This document shows positions 30,880-41,033 of a stretch of 64,000 nucleotides of DNA, piece after piece. How positions within the stretch are numbered: the first letter of the stretch is position 1; every line of letters begins with the position of its first letter. This DNA is from a virus. The position numbers were made by a program, and so were the translations under genes. The DNA is taken from positions 62,001 to 126,000 of IMG/VR virus record IMGVR_UViG_3300027747_002198, one strand, 5' to 3'. The notes under the pieces were generated by a model. That model worked only from the letters and a program-made list of their open reading frames with translations. It had not been told where the DNA came from and ran no database searches.

Positions 30880-31955
30880 GTATTCTTGATAAAATTAAAA
30901 AGAATAGTAGTATTAAAGATTCTGCTATTCTATCCAAGTCAAAATTCTTTACAAATAAAGATATGATACCTACCGCAATTCCCATTATTAATGTGGCGTT
31001 GTCTGGTAAATTGGACGGTGGTTTAACACCAGGTCTTACAATGTGGGCAGGTCCATCAAAACATTTTAAGACCGCTTTTTCACTTTTGATGGCAAAATCT
31101 TATTTAGACAAATATCCCGATGCGGCTCTTTTATTCTACGATAGTGAGTTTGGTACTCCTCAGAGTTATTTTGACAGTTTTGGTATCGATACCGAGCGTG
31201 TATTGCACACTCCCCTTACAGATATTGAACAACTCAAATCCGACATTATGCAACAACTTTCGAATATTGATAGGGGTGACCGATTAATTATTGTTGTCGA
31301 TTCTATTGGTAATTTGGCATCAATCAAAGAAGTCAATGATGCACTCGATGGCAAAACTGTTGCTGATATGACTAGAGCTAAATCAGTTAAATCATTATTC
31401 AGAATGGTTACACCACATCTTTCAATCAAAGATATTCCAATGATTGTAGTAAATCACACTTACATGGAAATTGGAATGTTCCCTAAAGCAATCGTTGGTG
31501 GTGGAACCGGTTCATATTATTCTGCTGATAACATTTTCGTATTAGGTCGTCAACAAGAAAAGGAAGGTACCGAAGTTGTTGGATATAATTTTATCATTAA
31601 TGTTGAAAAGTCTAGATATGTTCGTGAAAAGTCTAAAATTCCTGTTACCGTATCTTTTGATGGTGGTATTAGTAAGTGGTCTGGTCTACTTGATATTGCC
31701 TTGGATTCTGGCCATGTGGTTAAACCCACTAACGGGTGGTATGCCAAAGTTGATTTAGAAACTGGTGAAGTTGATGAAAAGAAATATCGAATCAAAGATA
31801 CCGACACTAAAGAATTTTGGTTACCAATTTTAAAACAAAAATCCTTCAGAGATTATATTGAAAAAACATATAGTATTTCTAATGGAAATATTATACAAGG
31901 CGATATTGATGAAGCGTTTGAAATTGAAACAACAAACGGAGTAGAAGATGATTGA
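30876..31955 (+). CDS. uvsX: Recombinase UvsX (RecA-like)
   Basis: This 359-residue protein (T4 UvsX is 391) performs strand exchange. Walker A is WAGPSKHFKTAFSLL near residues 57-71, the T4-type variant; LLFYDSEFGTPQSYF and LIIVVDSIGNLAS (Walker B) follow, then IVVNHTYME and VGGGTGSYYSADNIFVL. UvsY, its loader, is at 5633. Overlaps neighbours by four and eight bases. Confidence 0.95.
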   Translation: MSILDKIKKNSSIKDSAILSKSKFFTNKDMIPTAIPIINVALSGKLDGGLTPGLTMWAGPSKHFKTAFSLLMAKSYLDKYPDAALLFYDSEFGTPQSYFDSFGIDTERVLHTPLTDIEQLKSDIMQQLSNIDRGDRLIIVVDSIGNLASIKEVNDALDGKTVADMTRAKSVKSLFRMVTPHLSIKDIPMIVVNHTYMEIGMFPKAIVGGGTGSYYSADNIFVLGRQQEKEGTEVVGYNFIINVEKSRYVREKSKIPVTVSFDGGISKWSGLLDIALDSGHVVKPTNGWYAKVDLETGEVDEKKYRIKDTDTKEFWLPILKQKSFRDYIEKTYSISNGNIIQGDIDEAFEIETTNGVEDD

Positions 31956-32268
31956 AGGTGTTGATTATTGTTTCATCTATCCCAAAGATGATGCAAGCTC
32001 GGTACATATTAAATTCTTAGAAGGACCTTATAAAGACACCATGTTCAAATATGGCAAAGTAAAGTTTGAGGAAAAGAATGATTTAGTCTATTTACTTTTT
32101 GGTTACGATGTGTTAGAATCCACCGTAGATAAACCAAAGAAATTGGAAAAAGATGAAACATTTAAGAATTACATTGGTGATTTACTTGTCGAACTTATGT
32201 CGGCTAACATTGAGCAGGAAATAATTGATGAAACTGGAACAGACGATATTAAAAACCCTGATTTATAA
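31948..32268 (+). CDS. Conserved protein between UvsX and gp41
   Basis: This 106-residue protein (GVDYCFIYPKDDASSVHIKF, YKDTMFKYGKVKFEE) overlaps uvsX by eight bases and the helicase gene by 41. Its acidic C-terminus is translated in a different frame from the helicase N-terminus. Related small proteins occur at this spot in marine T4 relatives; T4 has gene 40 there. Function unknown. Confidence 0.65.
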   Translation: MIEGVDYCFIYPKDDASSVHIKFLEGPYKDTMFKYGKVKFEEKNDLVYLLFGYDVLESTVDKPKKLEKDETFKNYIGDLLVELMSANIEQEIIDETGTDDIKNPDL

Positions 32269-33619
32269 TGAAGATTATTTACGGAAAGTTTTACCATTCC
32301 TAAAATCTGATTATTTTTCGGATAGTGTTGAGAAAGTATTATACCATGAGATTACATCATTCACAGAAACTTATAATAACTCACCATCGATTGAAGCAAT
32401 TAGTATTGCCATCAAAGAAAGGCGTAATCTTACGGCTGACGAAGTTGAGAGATGTGAAACTTATCTACAAGAAATTGAGGTTAATAGTAAAACAGAAGCC
32501 GAGATTCAATGGCTTGTTGATAAGACAGAGAAGTTTTGCCAAGAGAAGGCCATATACAATGCAGTATTGGGGTCTATTTCAATTCTCGATGGCAAGGACA
32601 AAAATCATGACAAAGGTCAGATTCCCAAGATATTATCGGACGCCTTGGCCATTTCATTCGATAACTCAGTAGGACACGATTACTTACAGGACTCAGATGA
32701 TCGATTTGAATTCTATCATAGAAAAGAGGAACGAATTCCTTTCGACTTGGAATACTTCAACAAGATTACAAAAGGTGGTCTGCCAACTAAAACTCTCAAT
32801 ATTGCTCTTGCTGGGACTGGTGTTGGTAAATCACTTTTTATGTGTCATGTGGCTGCAGGAGCAATGGTACAAGGCAAAAACGTATTGTATATTACGCTTG
32901 AAATGGCTGAAGAAAAGATTGCTGAACGTATTGACGCAAATCTTCTCAATGTATCACTAGATGATTTAATGGACTTACCAAAGGATATGTATGACAAAAA
33001 AGTTAATCGTGTTCGTGAAAAGTGTACTGGTAAACTTATCATTAAGGAATATCCAACCGCTTCAGCGTCTGTCACTCATTTTAGGACTTTACTAAATGAA
33101 CTTAATCTCAAGCGTTCTTTTGTACCTGACATTATATTTGTTGATTATCTTAATATCTGTTGTTCTTCCCGTATTAAGGCTGGTGCGAATATTAATTCCT
33201 ACACTTATGTCAAGAGCATCGCTGAAGAGCTTAGAGGATTGGCGGTTGAGTATAATGTTCCTATTGTATCTGCTACACAGACTACCAGAAGCGGATTTAC
33301 GAGCAGTGATCCAGGACTTGAAGATACGAGTGAAAGCTTCGGACTTCCCGCCACGGCAGACTTAATGTTCGCTTTGATTTCTTCTGAAGAACTAGAAGAA
33401 CTTGGGCAGATTATGGTGAAACAATTAAAGAATCGATATAATGACCCAACATTCCATAAACGATTTACTGTTGGTGTTGACCGAGCAAAGATGAAATTAT
33501 ACGATATTGAACAATCAGCACAAAAAGGCATTGCAGATGCTGGCCACGACAAACCTCTAAACACATTTGGTACCAGAGAAGAAAAATCTAAAAAATCATT
33601 TGATGGATTTAAAGTATGA
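32228..33619 (+). CDS. 41: Replicative DNA helicase gp41 (DnaB-like)
   Basis: This 463-residue helicase (T4 gp41 is 475) has Walker A LAGTGVGKSLFMCHVAAG near residue 193-210, then YITLEMAEEKIAERIDANL, Walker B PDIIFVDYLNIC and SATQTTRSGF. It is the hexameric 5'-3' helicase of the primosome with gp61 (58291). ATG 32228 is preferred to a TTG three bases earlier. It overlaps the upstream ORF by 41 bases. Confidence 0.95.
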   Translation: MKLEQTILKTLIYNEDYLRKVLPFLKSDYFSDSVEKVLYHEITSFTETYNNSPSIEAISIAIKERRNLTADEVERCETYLQEIEVNSKTEAEIQWLVDKTEKFCQEKAIYNAVLGSISILDGKDKNHDKGQIPKILSDALAISFDNSVGHDYLQDSDDRFEFYHRKEERIPFDLEYFNKITKGGLPTKTLNIALAGTGVGKSLFMCHVAAGAMVQGKNVLYITLEMAEEKIAERIDANLLNVSLDDLMDLPKDMYDKKVNRVREKCTGKLIIKEYPTASASVTHFRTLLNELNLKRSFVPDIIFVDYLNICCSSRIKAGANINSYTYVKSIAEELRGLAVEYNVPIVSATQTTRSGFTSSDPGLEDTSESFGLPATADLMFALISSEELEELGQIMVKQLKNRYNDPTFHKRFTVGVDRAKMKLYDIEQSAQKGIADAGHDKPLNTFGTREEKSKKSFDGFKV

Positions 33620-33828
33620 GAGAAACACACAAAAGAACAATAGTAAGAATGCTTAGTTATAGAATTACAGCTTGGTTATTTACTATTCTGTGGACATATT
33701 TAATTACCGGTGATATTGGTAAATCGACAGGATTTGCTACAATATTACATATTTTATTAAGTGTAGATTATTATATTCATGAACGAATTTGGTTAAAAAT
33801 CAAATGGGGTACAAATGATTCTAACTAG
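33616..33828 (+). CDS. DUF2061-like small membrane protein
   Basis: This 70-residue protein has the pattern ETHKRTIVRMLSYRITAWLF, TILWTYLITGDIGKSTGFAT and DYYIHERIWLKIKWG with two membrane segments. I know it as DUF2061, found in bacteria and marine phages; role unknown. Overlaps the helicase gene by four bases and the next gene by 14. Confidence 0.8.
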   Translation: MRETHKRTIVRMLSYRITAWLFTILWTYLITGDIGKSTGFATILHILLSVDYYIHERIWLKIKWGTNDSN

Positions 33829-34924
33829 AGAACAAGCACTACATGTATCAAAAGTATTCCATGATTATTTTAGTAACATGGGAAGTACCGAAGAATACAT
33901 GCGTGACGAGAAGTTGAAGAATCTTGATAATATACCATCCTCATTATTTCCACCAGAAGATGATTTGTTCTCTGACTTCTCTATGCACCCAAAAGATATG
34001 GATATTGAAGTTTGTGAAATTGATAATTCACAATGGGAAACGTTACTTGCTATTACCAGTTCACATATCAACAAAGCACCAGTTGGTAAGAATGTTCAAT
34101 TGGCAGTAAAAGAACGGAACTCAGGAAAGATTCTAGGATTTATTCGGTTGGGTTCACCAGTTATCTATATGAAACCTCGTAATGAACTCTTGGGGCAAGT
34201 TTGGATTCAACAGGAAGATACAGCCAAACGATTCAATACTGCTTGTGTTATGGGATTTGTAATTGTACCAGCACAACCATTTGGATTTAATTACCTAGGT
34301 GGTAAACTTCTATCTGCCATTTGTACCAGTCATACTGTGAGAGATATTTGTAATAAGAAATATGGTATGAATGTGTGTTTATTTGAAACTACCAGTTTGT
34401 ATGGAAGTACAAAGTCTGTATCACAATACGATGGCATGAAACCCTATATTCGTTTCCGTGGTTTGACTGAATCTGATATTGTGCCAATGATGCACGGTGA
34501 ACGATATCACGACTTAAAGAACTTTGTGGAGAATATTACTGGAGATTTATTGGCAGGAGATACTTCAAGTACTAGTAGAAAACTAAGAACCTTTACCAAG
34601 ATTATAGCTTTAACTAAAGCAGCTTTAAAGGGGAGTTCTGAAGGGGAGGCATTCCTTTTAACGATTGAGAACGCCAAAAGGTTGACAGAAAAGAAAAGAT
34701 ATTATACATCCGATTTTGGGTATAATAACTCCGTTGATTATATGAACTGTAAAACTGATACATTGGTTCCTGGTCCTAATTATGAGAAACATGAGTTAAA
34801 GAACATCATTGAGTGGTGGCGGAGCAAAGCTATAAATAGATATGAAACCCTTAAATCTGAGGACAGATTAAGAACAGAACTTGAAGTATGGACTTCAGGT
34901 AAAGAAATTCAAATTATAAGATAA
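33815..34924 (+). CDS. DUF4338/DruA-like protein, paralogue B
   Basis: This 369-residue protein shares with the gene at 14747 the core VPAQPFGFNYLGGKLLSAIC (residues about 149-168) and ETTSLYGSTKSVSQYDGM (about 190-207), plus a preceding strand pair LGFIRLGSP. The flanks differ. I assign it to the DUF4338 group named after Druantia DruA. It follows the helicase gene without a gap, so it is expressed with replication genes. Function unknown; interference with host defence or a DNA role are both possible. Confidence 0.66.
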   Translation: MILTREQALHVSKVFHDYFSNMGSTEEYMRDEKLKNLDNIPSSLFPPEDDLFSDFSMHPKDMDIEVCEIDNSQWETLLAITSSHINKAPVGKNVQLAVKERNSGKILGFIRLGSPVIYMKPRNELLGQVWIQQEDTAKRFNTACVMGFVIVPAQPFGFNYLGGKLLSAICTSHTVRDICNKKYGMNVCLFETTSLYGSTKSVSQYDGMKPYIRFRGLTESDIVPMMHGERYHDLKNFVENITGDLLAGDTSSTSRKLRTFTKIIALTKAALKGSSEGEAFLLTIENAKRLTEKKRYYTSDFGYNNSVDYMNCKTDTLVPGPNYEKHELKNIIEWWRSKAINRYETLKSEDRLRTELEVWTSGKEIQIIR

Positions 34925-36214
34925 ATGGCAGATACCACTACTTTAGCTGAGGCCTCACAAGCACTTTTTTGTTCCTTGGCGGACTATGTTTTATTAAAAA
35001 GAGAAAAATTAGATATAGTTTTTGATGTGGATAATGCTGCCACATATCCAGGTTTTAAATTACTTTGGGAAAATAATAAAAAATTACCCGATTCAATAGA
35101 ACACATATACAATAACCATACAGATACTCCACAAGCCAGTTTACCTGTTTTGGAAAAGTTTTTAGAAAAGAATGTGGATTGGTACGAATCATCAGTATTG
35201 ATTGCAAAAAAACTTGTATCTGATATTGATAAAGTATTAGGAAAAACTACAGGAATTAAAAAACCTAAAGCCAGTGAAATTTGGTTTGTTCGTGGTGACG
35301 ATACTGTAATGAAAAACATTCAAATTTTATTTGATAAAGCCAATGCAACAGCTAAAGCCATTAATAAAGTTGATGACATAGGCGCTAAAGGTATAGTATT
35401 TGGTGATATTAATAAATGGAGTCCTGCCGATATTTACTTTGCTTCGGATAAAGCCAGAGATAAAATTCAAAAAACTGTAGATGCAAATTCCAATAAAACA
35501 GGATTTATTTTTTCAAGTTTAAATATACTCATCAGCGATTTAATTGAACAAGGACAATTATTGCCTTTATCACTCAAAAAACAAACAAAAGAAGTTACAT
35601 TACAAAAAGTTAATTTTAGTCGTCAAGATGAATTAAAAGTAATTTCAAAATATGAATATAATGGAACAAGTCCTTGGAAACCATACAAAATAAATCAACC
35701 ACAAACTAGAGATATGAAGATTTATTTTAATCCGAACAGTCCAAAAGATTATATTAAAGTGAAACACGATGTATCTGGTGGTGCTTTTAAATGTGACGTT
35801 GTTTATGCTGGTGCTGAAGCTCGAGCAGGTTCTTTAGCATCTATTGAAATATTTTCAGCATTGGTTGGTGTAATTGATTCTAAGTTTGCCGGAGAAATTA
35901 AAAAAACTTTTGATGAAGGAAATAAAATATATAGAAAAGAGTTGGCTGCGTGGTTGAAAAAGTATGCAGGATCTAAAAAACCAGAACTTGAAAAAGATAG
36001 TGTAACTGGTAAAAATAAAAAAACTCCGCTTAGAGAATTATTTGAAAAAGAACGAGCAGAATTGAGTGCATTGAACGTTATCAATAAAATTATGCCAAAA
36101 ATTAAAAATTGGCTAAATCAAGATAAAGATAGAGCAGATAGTTTTGTTCGTATCATTTATGAATATTCAACTTCTCGAACAAAAGATTCAGGTAAATTTG
36201 TTATAGCAAAATAG
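34925..36214 (+). CDS. Large protein of unknown function
   Basis: This 429-residue Lys-rich soluble protein starts immediately after the preceding stop. I see KWSPADIYFASDKARDKIQK near residue 160 and SGGAFKCDVVYAGAEARAGS near 300, which look like conserved core segments, but I recognise no family. The ADIYF segment could belong to a nuclease-like fold, though no full PD-(D/E)xK set is evident. It is co-transcribed with the DruA-like gene, a possible functional pair. Confidence 0.65.
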   Translation: MADTTTLAEASQALFCSLADYVLLKREKLDIVFDVDNAATYPGFKLLWENNKKLPDSIEHIYNNHTDTPQASLPVLEKFLEKNVDWYESSVLIAKKLVSDIDKVLGKTTGIKKPKASEIWFVRGDDTVMKNIQILFDKANATAKAINKVDDIGAKGIVFGDINKWSPADIYFASDKARDKIQKTVDANSNKTGFIFSSLNILISDLIEQGQLLPLSLKKQTKEVTLQKVNFSRQDELKVISKYEYNGTSPWKPYKINQPQTRDMKIYFNPNSPKDYIKVKHDVSGGAFKCDVVYAGAEARAGSLASIEIFSALVGVIDSKFAGEIKKTFDEGNKIYRKELAAWLKKYAGSKKPELEKDSVTGKNKKTPLRELFEKERAELSALNVINKIMPKIKNWLNQDKDRADSFVRIIYEYSTSRTKDSGKFVIAK

Positions 36215-36222
36215 GATAAATT

Positions 36223-36501
36223 ATGGCACTAATTGATTTTGATAAACTCTCTAAACAATATGAAGATGATAATGACTTTGGATTCTCTGCCGTTTCGGAA
36301 GAAGAATACAATGCTGTCATCAATAATACCACAAAAACTGCTGAGGATTACAAGGCACGGCTTGCCGAAGTAGAAAAGATTGTGATACCCTTCCTTACAA
36401 AACTTCATTCTACTGGAGATAAAGAATACATATATTGGCCTAATCGTAAACCGGTTATCGAAAAACAAATTGAAAGAATATTGAAACTAACAAGAGATTA
36501 A
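36223..36501 (+). CDS. Conserved small phage protein
   Basis: This 92-residue protein ends IYWPNRKPVIEKQIERILKL, a motif I associate with small conserved proteins of marine T4-like phages, with an acidic N-terminus (DFDKLSKQYEDDNDFGFSAV). Function unknown. It separates the DruA-like pair from the sugar cluster. Ribosome site AGGAT. Confidence 0.65.
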   Translation: MALIDFDKLSKQYEDDNDFGFSAVSEEEYNAVINNTTKTAEDYKARLAEVEKIVIPFLTKLHSTGDKEYIYWPNRKPVIEKQIERILKLTRD

Positions 36502-36503
36502 TT

Positions 36504-37217
36504 ATGTCTGCTACTGTGATTATACCAACGACTGGAGTGCCAGAAGTTGTTGATGCTGTAAAGTCTGTTTTAAATCAAACTTATCCTACTGATTGTTATG
36601 TGGTCATCGATGGTGATGACTATGTTGATAAAGCTGTTGAATTATTAAAACAATTTGATGGTAATGAACGATTCCATATTACTGCTTTACCTGTCAATGT
36701 TGGTGCCAAAGGTTTTTATGGCCACCGAATCTATGCAGCATTTACCCACCTTATTAATACTAATTATGTTATGTGGCTCGACCAAGATAACTGGTTGGGT
36801 AATCGTCATGTGCAAGAATGTGTTGAAACAATAGAAGCCAGAAATTTAGATTGGTGTTACGCTTTACGACAAATACATCATAAGAGTGGAGATTTTGCTG
36901 CCTTTGATGATTGTGAATCTCTAGGTAAATGGCAATCGTATCACGGAATAAATCATATAGATACTAATTGTTATTGTGTTAAAACAGAAGTAGCAACAAA
37001 AATTGCAAGTGTGTGGCATGGTGGCTGGGGGCAAGATAGAGTATTCTTATCCACAATTTCTCAATACTTTCCAAAATTTGATTGCACAAATGAATATACG
37101 GTACATTACCGTGTAGATGGTGGCAGAGGTTCTGTAACATCAGAATTCTTTGAAAATGGAAATAAAATAATGAATGAAAAATATAATGGAGTTTACCCAT
37201 GGCGCAAAAAGACCTAA
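36504..37217 (+). CDS. Glycosyltransferase family 2-like protein
   Basis: This 237-residue protein has VIIPTTGVPEVVDAVKSVLN, YVVIDGDDYVDKA and VMWLDQDNWLGN, the GT-A layout with a DxD site, then TNCYCVKTEVATKIASVW and GGWGQDRVF. First gene of the 36.5-45.9 kb glycan cluster. It overlaps the next gene by 19 bases. Donor and acceptor sugars unknown. Confidence 0.82.
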   Translation: MSATVIIPTTGVPEVVDAVKSVLNQTYPTDCYVVIDGDDYVDKAVELLKQFDGNERFHITALPVNVGAKGFYGHRIYAAFTHLINTNYVMWLDQDNWLGNRHVQECVETIEARNLDWCYALRQIHHKSGDFAAFDDCESLGKWQSYHGINHIDTNCYCVKTEVATKIASVWHGGWGQDRVFLSTISQYFPKFDCTNEYTVHYRVDGGRGSVTSEFFENGNKIMNEKYNGVYPWRKKT

Positions 37218-38056
37218 TTATTGGCGGATTTACAGGATACAATTATAATCAACTAAAACCATGGGTCGAATCAATCGATGACTGTGGTTTTACTGGTGAC
37301 AAAGTGATGGTGGTTGGTGATGCCTCACAAGAAACTATCGGTGAACTAATCAAAAGGAACTTTGTTATTGTTCCAATGATGAGAATCAATGCTCCTGTTC
37401 ATGTAGCACGATTCTTATCAATCTACGACTTTCTCAAAGCACATTATAACCGATATCGTTATGTGGTTACCACAGACGTTAAAGATGTTATATTTCAAAC
37501 TAATCCAATGGTTTGGTTAGAAAATAATTTAGGCAGTTCCCAATTGGTTGCCGGTTCAGAAGGAATGAAATATAAAGATGAGCCATGGGGTAATGAGAAT
37601 CTAATGCAAACTTATGGTCCGTATGTACATGAGTTGTTCAAAAATAATAAAATCTACAATGTTGGAACAATCGGTGGTGATGCAGAGTATGTTAAAGATA
37701 TGGTGTTTAATATTTTTTGGAACGCAATCAACCGACCTATTCCTATCTGTGATCAAGCGGTTTATAATGTTCTAATTCAAACACAACCTTTCTTTGATGC
37801 AACAAAATTTGCCGACCAACAAGATGGTTGGGCTTGTCAAGCAGGCACAACAGTAGATCCATCCAAGATTGAACAGTTTAGACCTTTCTTAACCGAGAAA
37901 GAACCAATCTTTGAAGATGGTATTGTAAAAACTTGTGATGGTGTTCCGTTTGCTATTGTGCACCAATATGACCGAGTACCGGAATGGAAGAAATTTATTC
38001 AAGAGAAGTATAAACAAGAAGAACCCGAAGCATTTTTCACTTATAGGACAACATAA
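37199..38056 (+). CDS. Glycosyltransferase-like protein
   Basis: This 285-residue protein has YNYNQLKPWVESIDDCGF, RYVVTTDVKDVIFQTNPMVW, where TTDVKDVIF is a DxxD variant of the sugar-nucleotide site, and YNVGTIGGDAEYVKDM. This layout fits a GT-A transferase family common in marine phages and cyanobacteria. Acceptor unknown. Overlaps the preceding gene. Confidence 0.72.
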   Translation: MAQKDLIIGGFTGYNYNQLKPWVESIDDCGFTGDKVMVVGDASQETIGELIKRNFVIVPMMRINAPVHVARFLSIYDFLKAHYNRYRYVVTTDVKDVIFQTNPMVWLENNLGSSQLVAGSEGMKYKDEPWGNENLMQTYGPYVHELFKNNKIYNVGTIGGDAEYVKDMVFNIFWNAINRPIPICDQAVYNVLIQTQPFFDATKFADQQDGWACQAGTTVDPSKIEQFRPFLTEKEPIFEDGIVKTCDGVPFAIVHQYDRVPEWKKFIQEKYKQEEPEAFFTYRTT

Positions 38057-38058
38057 TC

Positions 38059-38589
38059 ATGGATTTTGAACAATTATATCAAGAAGCTTGTGCCAAAGAA
38101 ACTGACATCTTTGAACATTTACCTGTATTATCAGATTTGACTTCACAATGTAAACACGTTACTGAACTTGGTGTTGGTTGGGCTCAAAGTACCCGAGCAT
38201 TTCTCCGTCACGATGTTGAATTACATAGTTATGAATTGATGCCACAACCTGGTATTGTCGAGTTTTTTGAACAGGCAAAAGCCGCTGGACGAAATGTTTA
38301 TTTGCATATTGATGATACTCGTAAAGTTGAAATTGCACCTACAGAATTGTTGTTTGTTGATAGTTTACATATTTACGAACAAGTACAAAAAGAATTACAA
38401 TTACATGCTGATAAAGCAAGTAAGTATCTTGTATTCCATGATACAACATCTTATGCTGTTAATGGTGAATTTGGTGGCAAAGGTATTTGGCCTGCTATTC
38501 AGGAGTTTATGGATACACATCCAGAATGGGAATTACTTGAACGCAGAACTAACAATAACGGACTAACAACTTTGAAACGAGTTGCATGA
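38059..38589 (+). CDS. Class I methyltransferase-like protein of the sugar cluster
   Basis: This 176-residue protein has [16 protein letters not shown] (SAM loop), [12 protein letters not shown] and [17 protein letters not shown], then [20 protein letters not shown]. It resembles the cephalosporin-hydroxylase-like methyltransferases found in O-antigen loci. It overlaps the sugar-nucleotide decarboxylase gene by four bases; sugar methylation is likely. Confidence 0.7.
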   Translation: MDFEQLYQEACAKETDIFEHLPVLSDLTSQCKHVTELGVGWAQSTRAFLRHDVELHSYELMPQPGIVEFFEQAKAAGRNVYLHIDDTRKVEIAPTELLFVDSLHIYEQVQKELQLHADKASKYLVFHDTTSYAVNGEFGGKGIWPAIQEFMDTHPEWELLERRTNNNGLTTLKRVA

Positions 38590-39509
38590 AAAAAATATTA
38601 GTGACTGGTGGTGCCGGATTTCTCGGTAGCCACCTTTGTGATAAATTGGTATCTCAAGGGCATCATGTGCTTTGCGTAGACAATTATTTTACCGGCAGCA
38701 AACAAAACATACAACTTCTTTTGAATAAACCAAATTTTGAAATTATTCGTCAAGATATTTGTTTTCCTCTTTATGTTGAAGTTGATGAGATTTATAATCT
38801 TGCTTGTCCGGCTTCGCCTGTACACTATCAACACGACCCAATCCAGACAATGAAAACAAGCATCTTGGGTGCATATAATATGTTAGGTTTGGCGAAAAGA
38901 ACTGGCGCAAAGATTCTGCAAGCATCAACATCGGAAGTCTATGGTGATCCACTTGTTCATCCACAAACAGAAGAATATTGGGGTAATGTAAATCCAATTG
39001 GTATTCGTTCTTGTTATGATGAAGGCAAGCGTGCCGCAGAAACTTTGTTTATGGATTATAATCGCAAACATAACGTGGCCACAAAAATTATTCGTATTTT
39101 CAATACTTATGGTCCTAGGATGTCACCTAATGATGGCCGAGTTGTTAGTAACTTCATTACACAAGCGTTAACAGGTAAAGATATTACAATTTATGGTGAT
39201 GGTTCACAAACAAGAAGCTTTTGTTATGTGGTTGATTTGATTGATGGTATGATGAAGATGATGGATTCAAAAGTTGCTGGGCCAATTAATCTAGGAAATC
39301 CAAATGAATACACAATGTTAGAGTTAGCTGAAAATGTTATTAAAAAAACCAAATCAAAAAGTAGAATTGTTTTTCACGAATTGCCTGAAGATGATCCAAA
39401 ACAAAGGCAACCCAACATTACAAAAGCAAGAGAATTATTAAATTGGAAACCATATTATGATTTAGAATATGGTTTACTTGAAACAATACATTATTTTAAA
39501 TTATTATGA
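38586..39509 (+). CDS. UDP-glucuronate decarboxylase (UXS-type)
   Basis: This 307-residue extended SDR enzyme has NAD loop [16 protein letters not shown] (residues 6-21), [20 protein letters not shown], the UXS hallmark, [14 protein letters not shown], catalytic YDEGKR (YxxxK) and [11 protein letters not shown] converts UDP-glucuronate to UDP-xylose. It supplies a nucleotide sugar for the neighbouring transferases. Overlaps both neighbours by four bases. Confidence 0.93.
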   Translation: MKKILVTGGAGFLGSHLCDKLVSQGHHVLCVDNYFTGSKQNIQLLLNKPNFEIIRQDICFPLYVEVDEIYNLACPASPVHYQHDPIQTMKTSILGAYNMLGLAKRTGAKILQASTSEVYGDPLVHPQTEEYWGNVNPIGIRSCYDEGKRAAETLFMDYNRKHNVATKIIRIFNTYGPRMSPNDGRVVSNFITQALTGKDITIYGDGSQTRSFCYVVDLIDGMMKMMDSKVAGPINLGNPNEYTMLELAENVIKKTKSKSRIVFHELPEDDPKQRQPNITKARELLNWKPYYDLEYGLLETIHYFKLL

Positions 39510-40240
39510 GCATATCTTTTTTCCATATCGCATCAGTATATCCTAAAGCAACCGATGTAATCATAGAGAATGTTAGAAAACATCATCCAAATGATTATTA
39601 TTTTTTGGCTGTCGATGGACTCAGAATGAATTACTTCAATACATCTGACAAATATTTTTGTGATACTATTATCTATGGCCAAAAGATTGGTGGTCCTGTT
39701 CCACCATATGGTTTTACTTTAGAGAAAACTATTGAGTTCTTTGAGAGATTCCGTAGGGCTTGCCGAGGCGCTAACACATCACATATAATAATGATGGAAG
39801 ATGACGTATTGATTACTAAACCTATTACAGTTAATCCTGAATGGGAACATGTGGGTGCTGATACACGAATTGGTAATCATTTACCAGATTTTCTTCTTGA
39901 TATGATTGAGATACATTCTGGCAAACGGCCAATACGAACACAATATGGTGCAGGCGGCGGTTCAATTTTTAAAGTATCAACTTTTTTGGAACACTATGAA
40001 AGAAACATTCAATGGTTCAAAAACAACTTTAATATTATTCAAACAATGTATCCGACAATTGGTTATGTTGACTGCTTTATGAATGTTTATTATTGGTTAG
40101 CCGGTAAAGATTATTCTGCTAATCCACACAGAACAGATACACATAACCATCAGCCAGGATTTGATTATGAGGCCTTTATAAGTAATCAACCAAGTGAAAT
40201 TGAAATTATTAACAATTACAAGAAATACTATTATGAATGA
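39506..40240 (+). CDS. Glycosyltransferase-like protein
   Basis: This 244-residue protein has [36 protein letters not shown] with an EDD acidic motif, then [19 protein letters not shown] and [22 protein letters not shown]-like. Substrate unknown. Coupled to the decarboxylase gene upstream by a four-base overlap. Confidence 0.68.
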   Translation: MSISFFHIASVYPKATDVIIENVRKHHPNDYYFLAVDGLRMNYFNTSDKYFCDTIIYGQKIGGPVPPYGFTLEKTIEFFERFRRACRGANTSHIIMMEDDVLITKPITVNPEWEHVGADTRIGNHLPDFLLDMIEIHSGKRPIRTQYGAGGGSIFKVSTFLEHYERNIQWFKNNFNIIQTMYPTIGYVDCFMNVYYWLAGKDYSANPHRTDTHNHQPGFDYEAFISNQPSEIEIINNYKKYYYE

Positions 40241-41033
40241 ACTTACTATTGTAACGGCCTTCTTTGATATTGGTCGTGGTGAATGGACTCCTGATAAAGG
40301 TTTGCCTTCTTACCTACAAAGAACAACCGATACTTATTTTGAACGATTTGGCCACATGGCCAAACTTGATAATCACATCATCGTTTATACCTCTAATGAT
40401 TTTGTTGACCAAATCAAAGAAATTCGTGGTGACAAACCAACAACAGTTCTTACAGTTGATTTTCCTAATTCTTTTGTTAAACTCCGTGAAGAAGTTTCTC
40501 GTGTACAAAAAAGTCCAGAATATCAAGCAAAAATAAATCCCATGCAAGTACGAAATCCAGAATATTGGAACGCTGACTACGTTATCGTCAATGCTTTAAA
40601 ATCATCTTTTGCAACACAAGCTATTCAAAGAGGAGTTGTTGAAACCGAAATGTTGGCTTGGTTAGATTTTGGTTATTGTCGTGACGAAGATACACTTAAC
40701 GGTGTAACAAACTGGCAGTATCCATTTGATAAAGAAAAAATTCATTTCTTTAATATTAAAGAATGGGTTGAAGGCACATACATTCAAAATGTAATTGCCA
40801 ATAATGATGTACATATTACAGGACCAATGATTGTCGCCAGCAAAGAAAATTGGCCAGTATTGGAACAATTAGTGCACCATAGTATCAACGAACTATTAAA
40901 GAATGATTTGATTGATGATGATCAAACTTTATTATTGATGTCATATTTACAAAAACCAGAATTATTTGAATTACATTTCCTCAAAGATAATTGGTTTGCT
41001 GCTTTTAAGGATTATCATGCTGATATATGTTAG
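40233..41033 (+). CDS. HtrL/YibB-like glycosyltransferase
   Basis: This 266-residue protein opens LTIVTAFFDIGRGEW and continues TYFERFGHMAKLDNHIIVYT, the signature of the HtrL/YibB (WlaTC) family, linked to lipopolysaccharide or glycan loci. LAWLDFGYCRDEDTL is the acidic core. ATG 40233 is used rather than an upstream in-frame start because it overlaps the previous stop by eight bases in the style of the cluster. Confidence 0.8.
   Translation: MNELTIVTAFFDIGRGEWTPDKGLPSYLQRTTDTYFERFGHMAKLDNHIIVYTSNDFVDQIKEIRGDKPTTVLTVDFPNSFVKLREEVSRVQKSPEYQAKINPMQVRNPEYWNADYVIVNALKSSFATQAIQRGVVETEMLAWLDFGYCRDEDTLNGVTNWQYPFDKEKIHFFNIKEWVEGTYIQNVIANNDVHITGPMIVASKENWPVLEQLVHHSINELLKNDLIDDDQTLLLMSYLQKPELFELHFLKDNWFAAFKDYHADIC

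Noticed and set aside
33205-33630. 141-codon minus-strand open frame opposite gp41
   Set aside because: It lies fully antisense to conserved helicase motifs; shadow composition, no start signal.
34831-34842. Exact late box TATAAATA inside the DruA-like gene B
   Set aside because: It is within coding sequence with no gene start shortly after it; AT-rich coding DNA yields such matches by chance.
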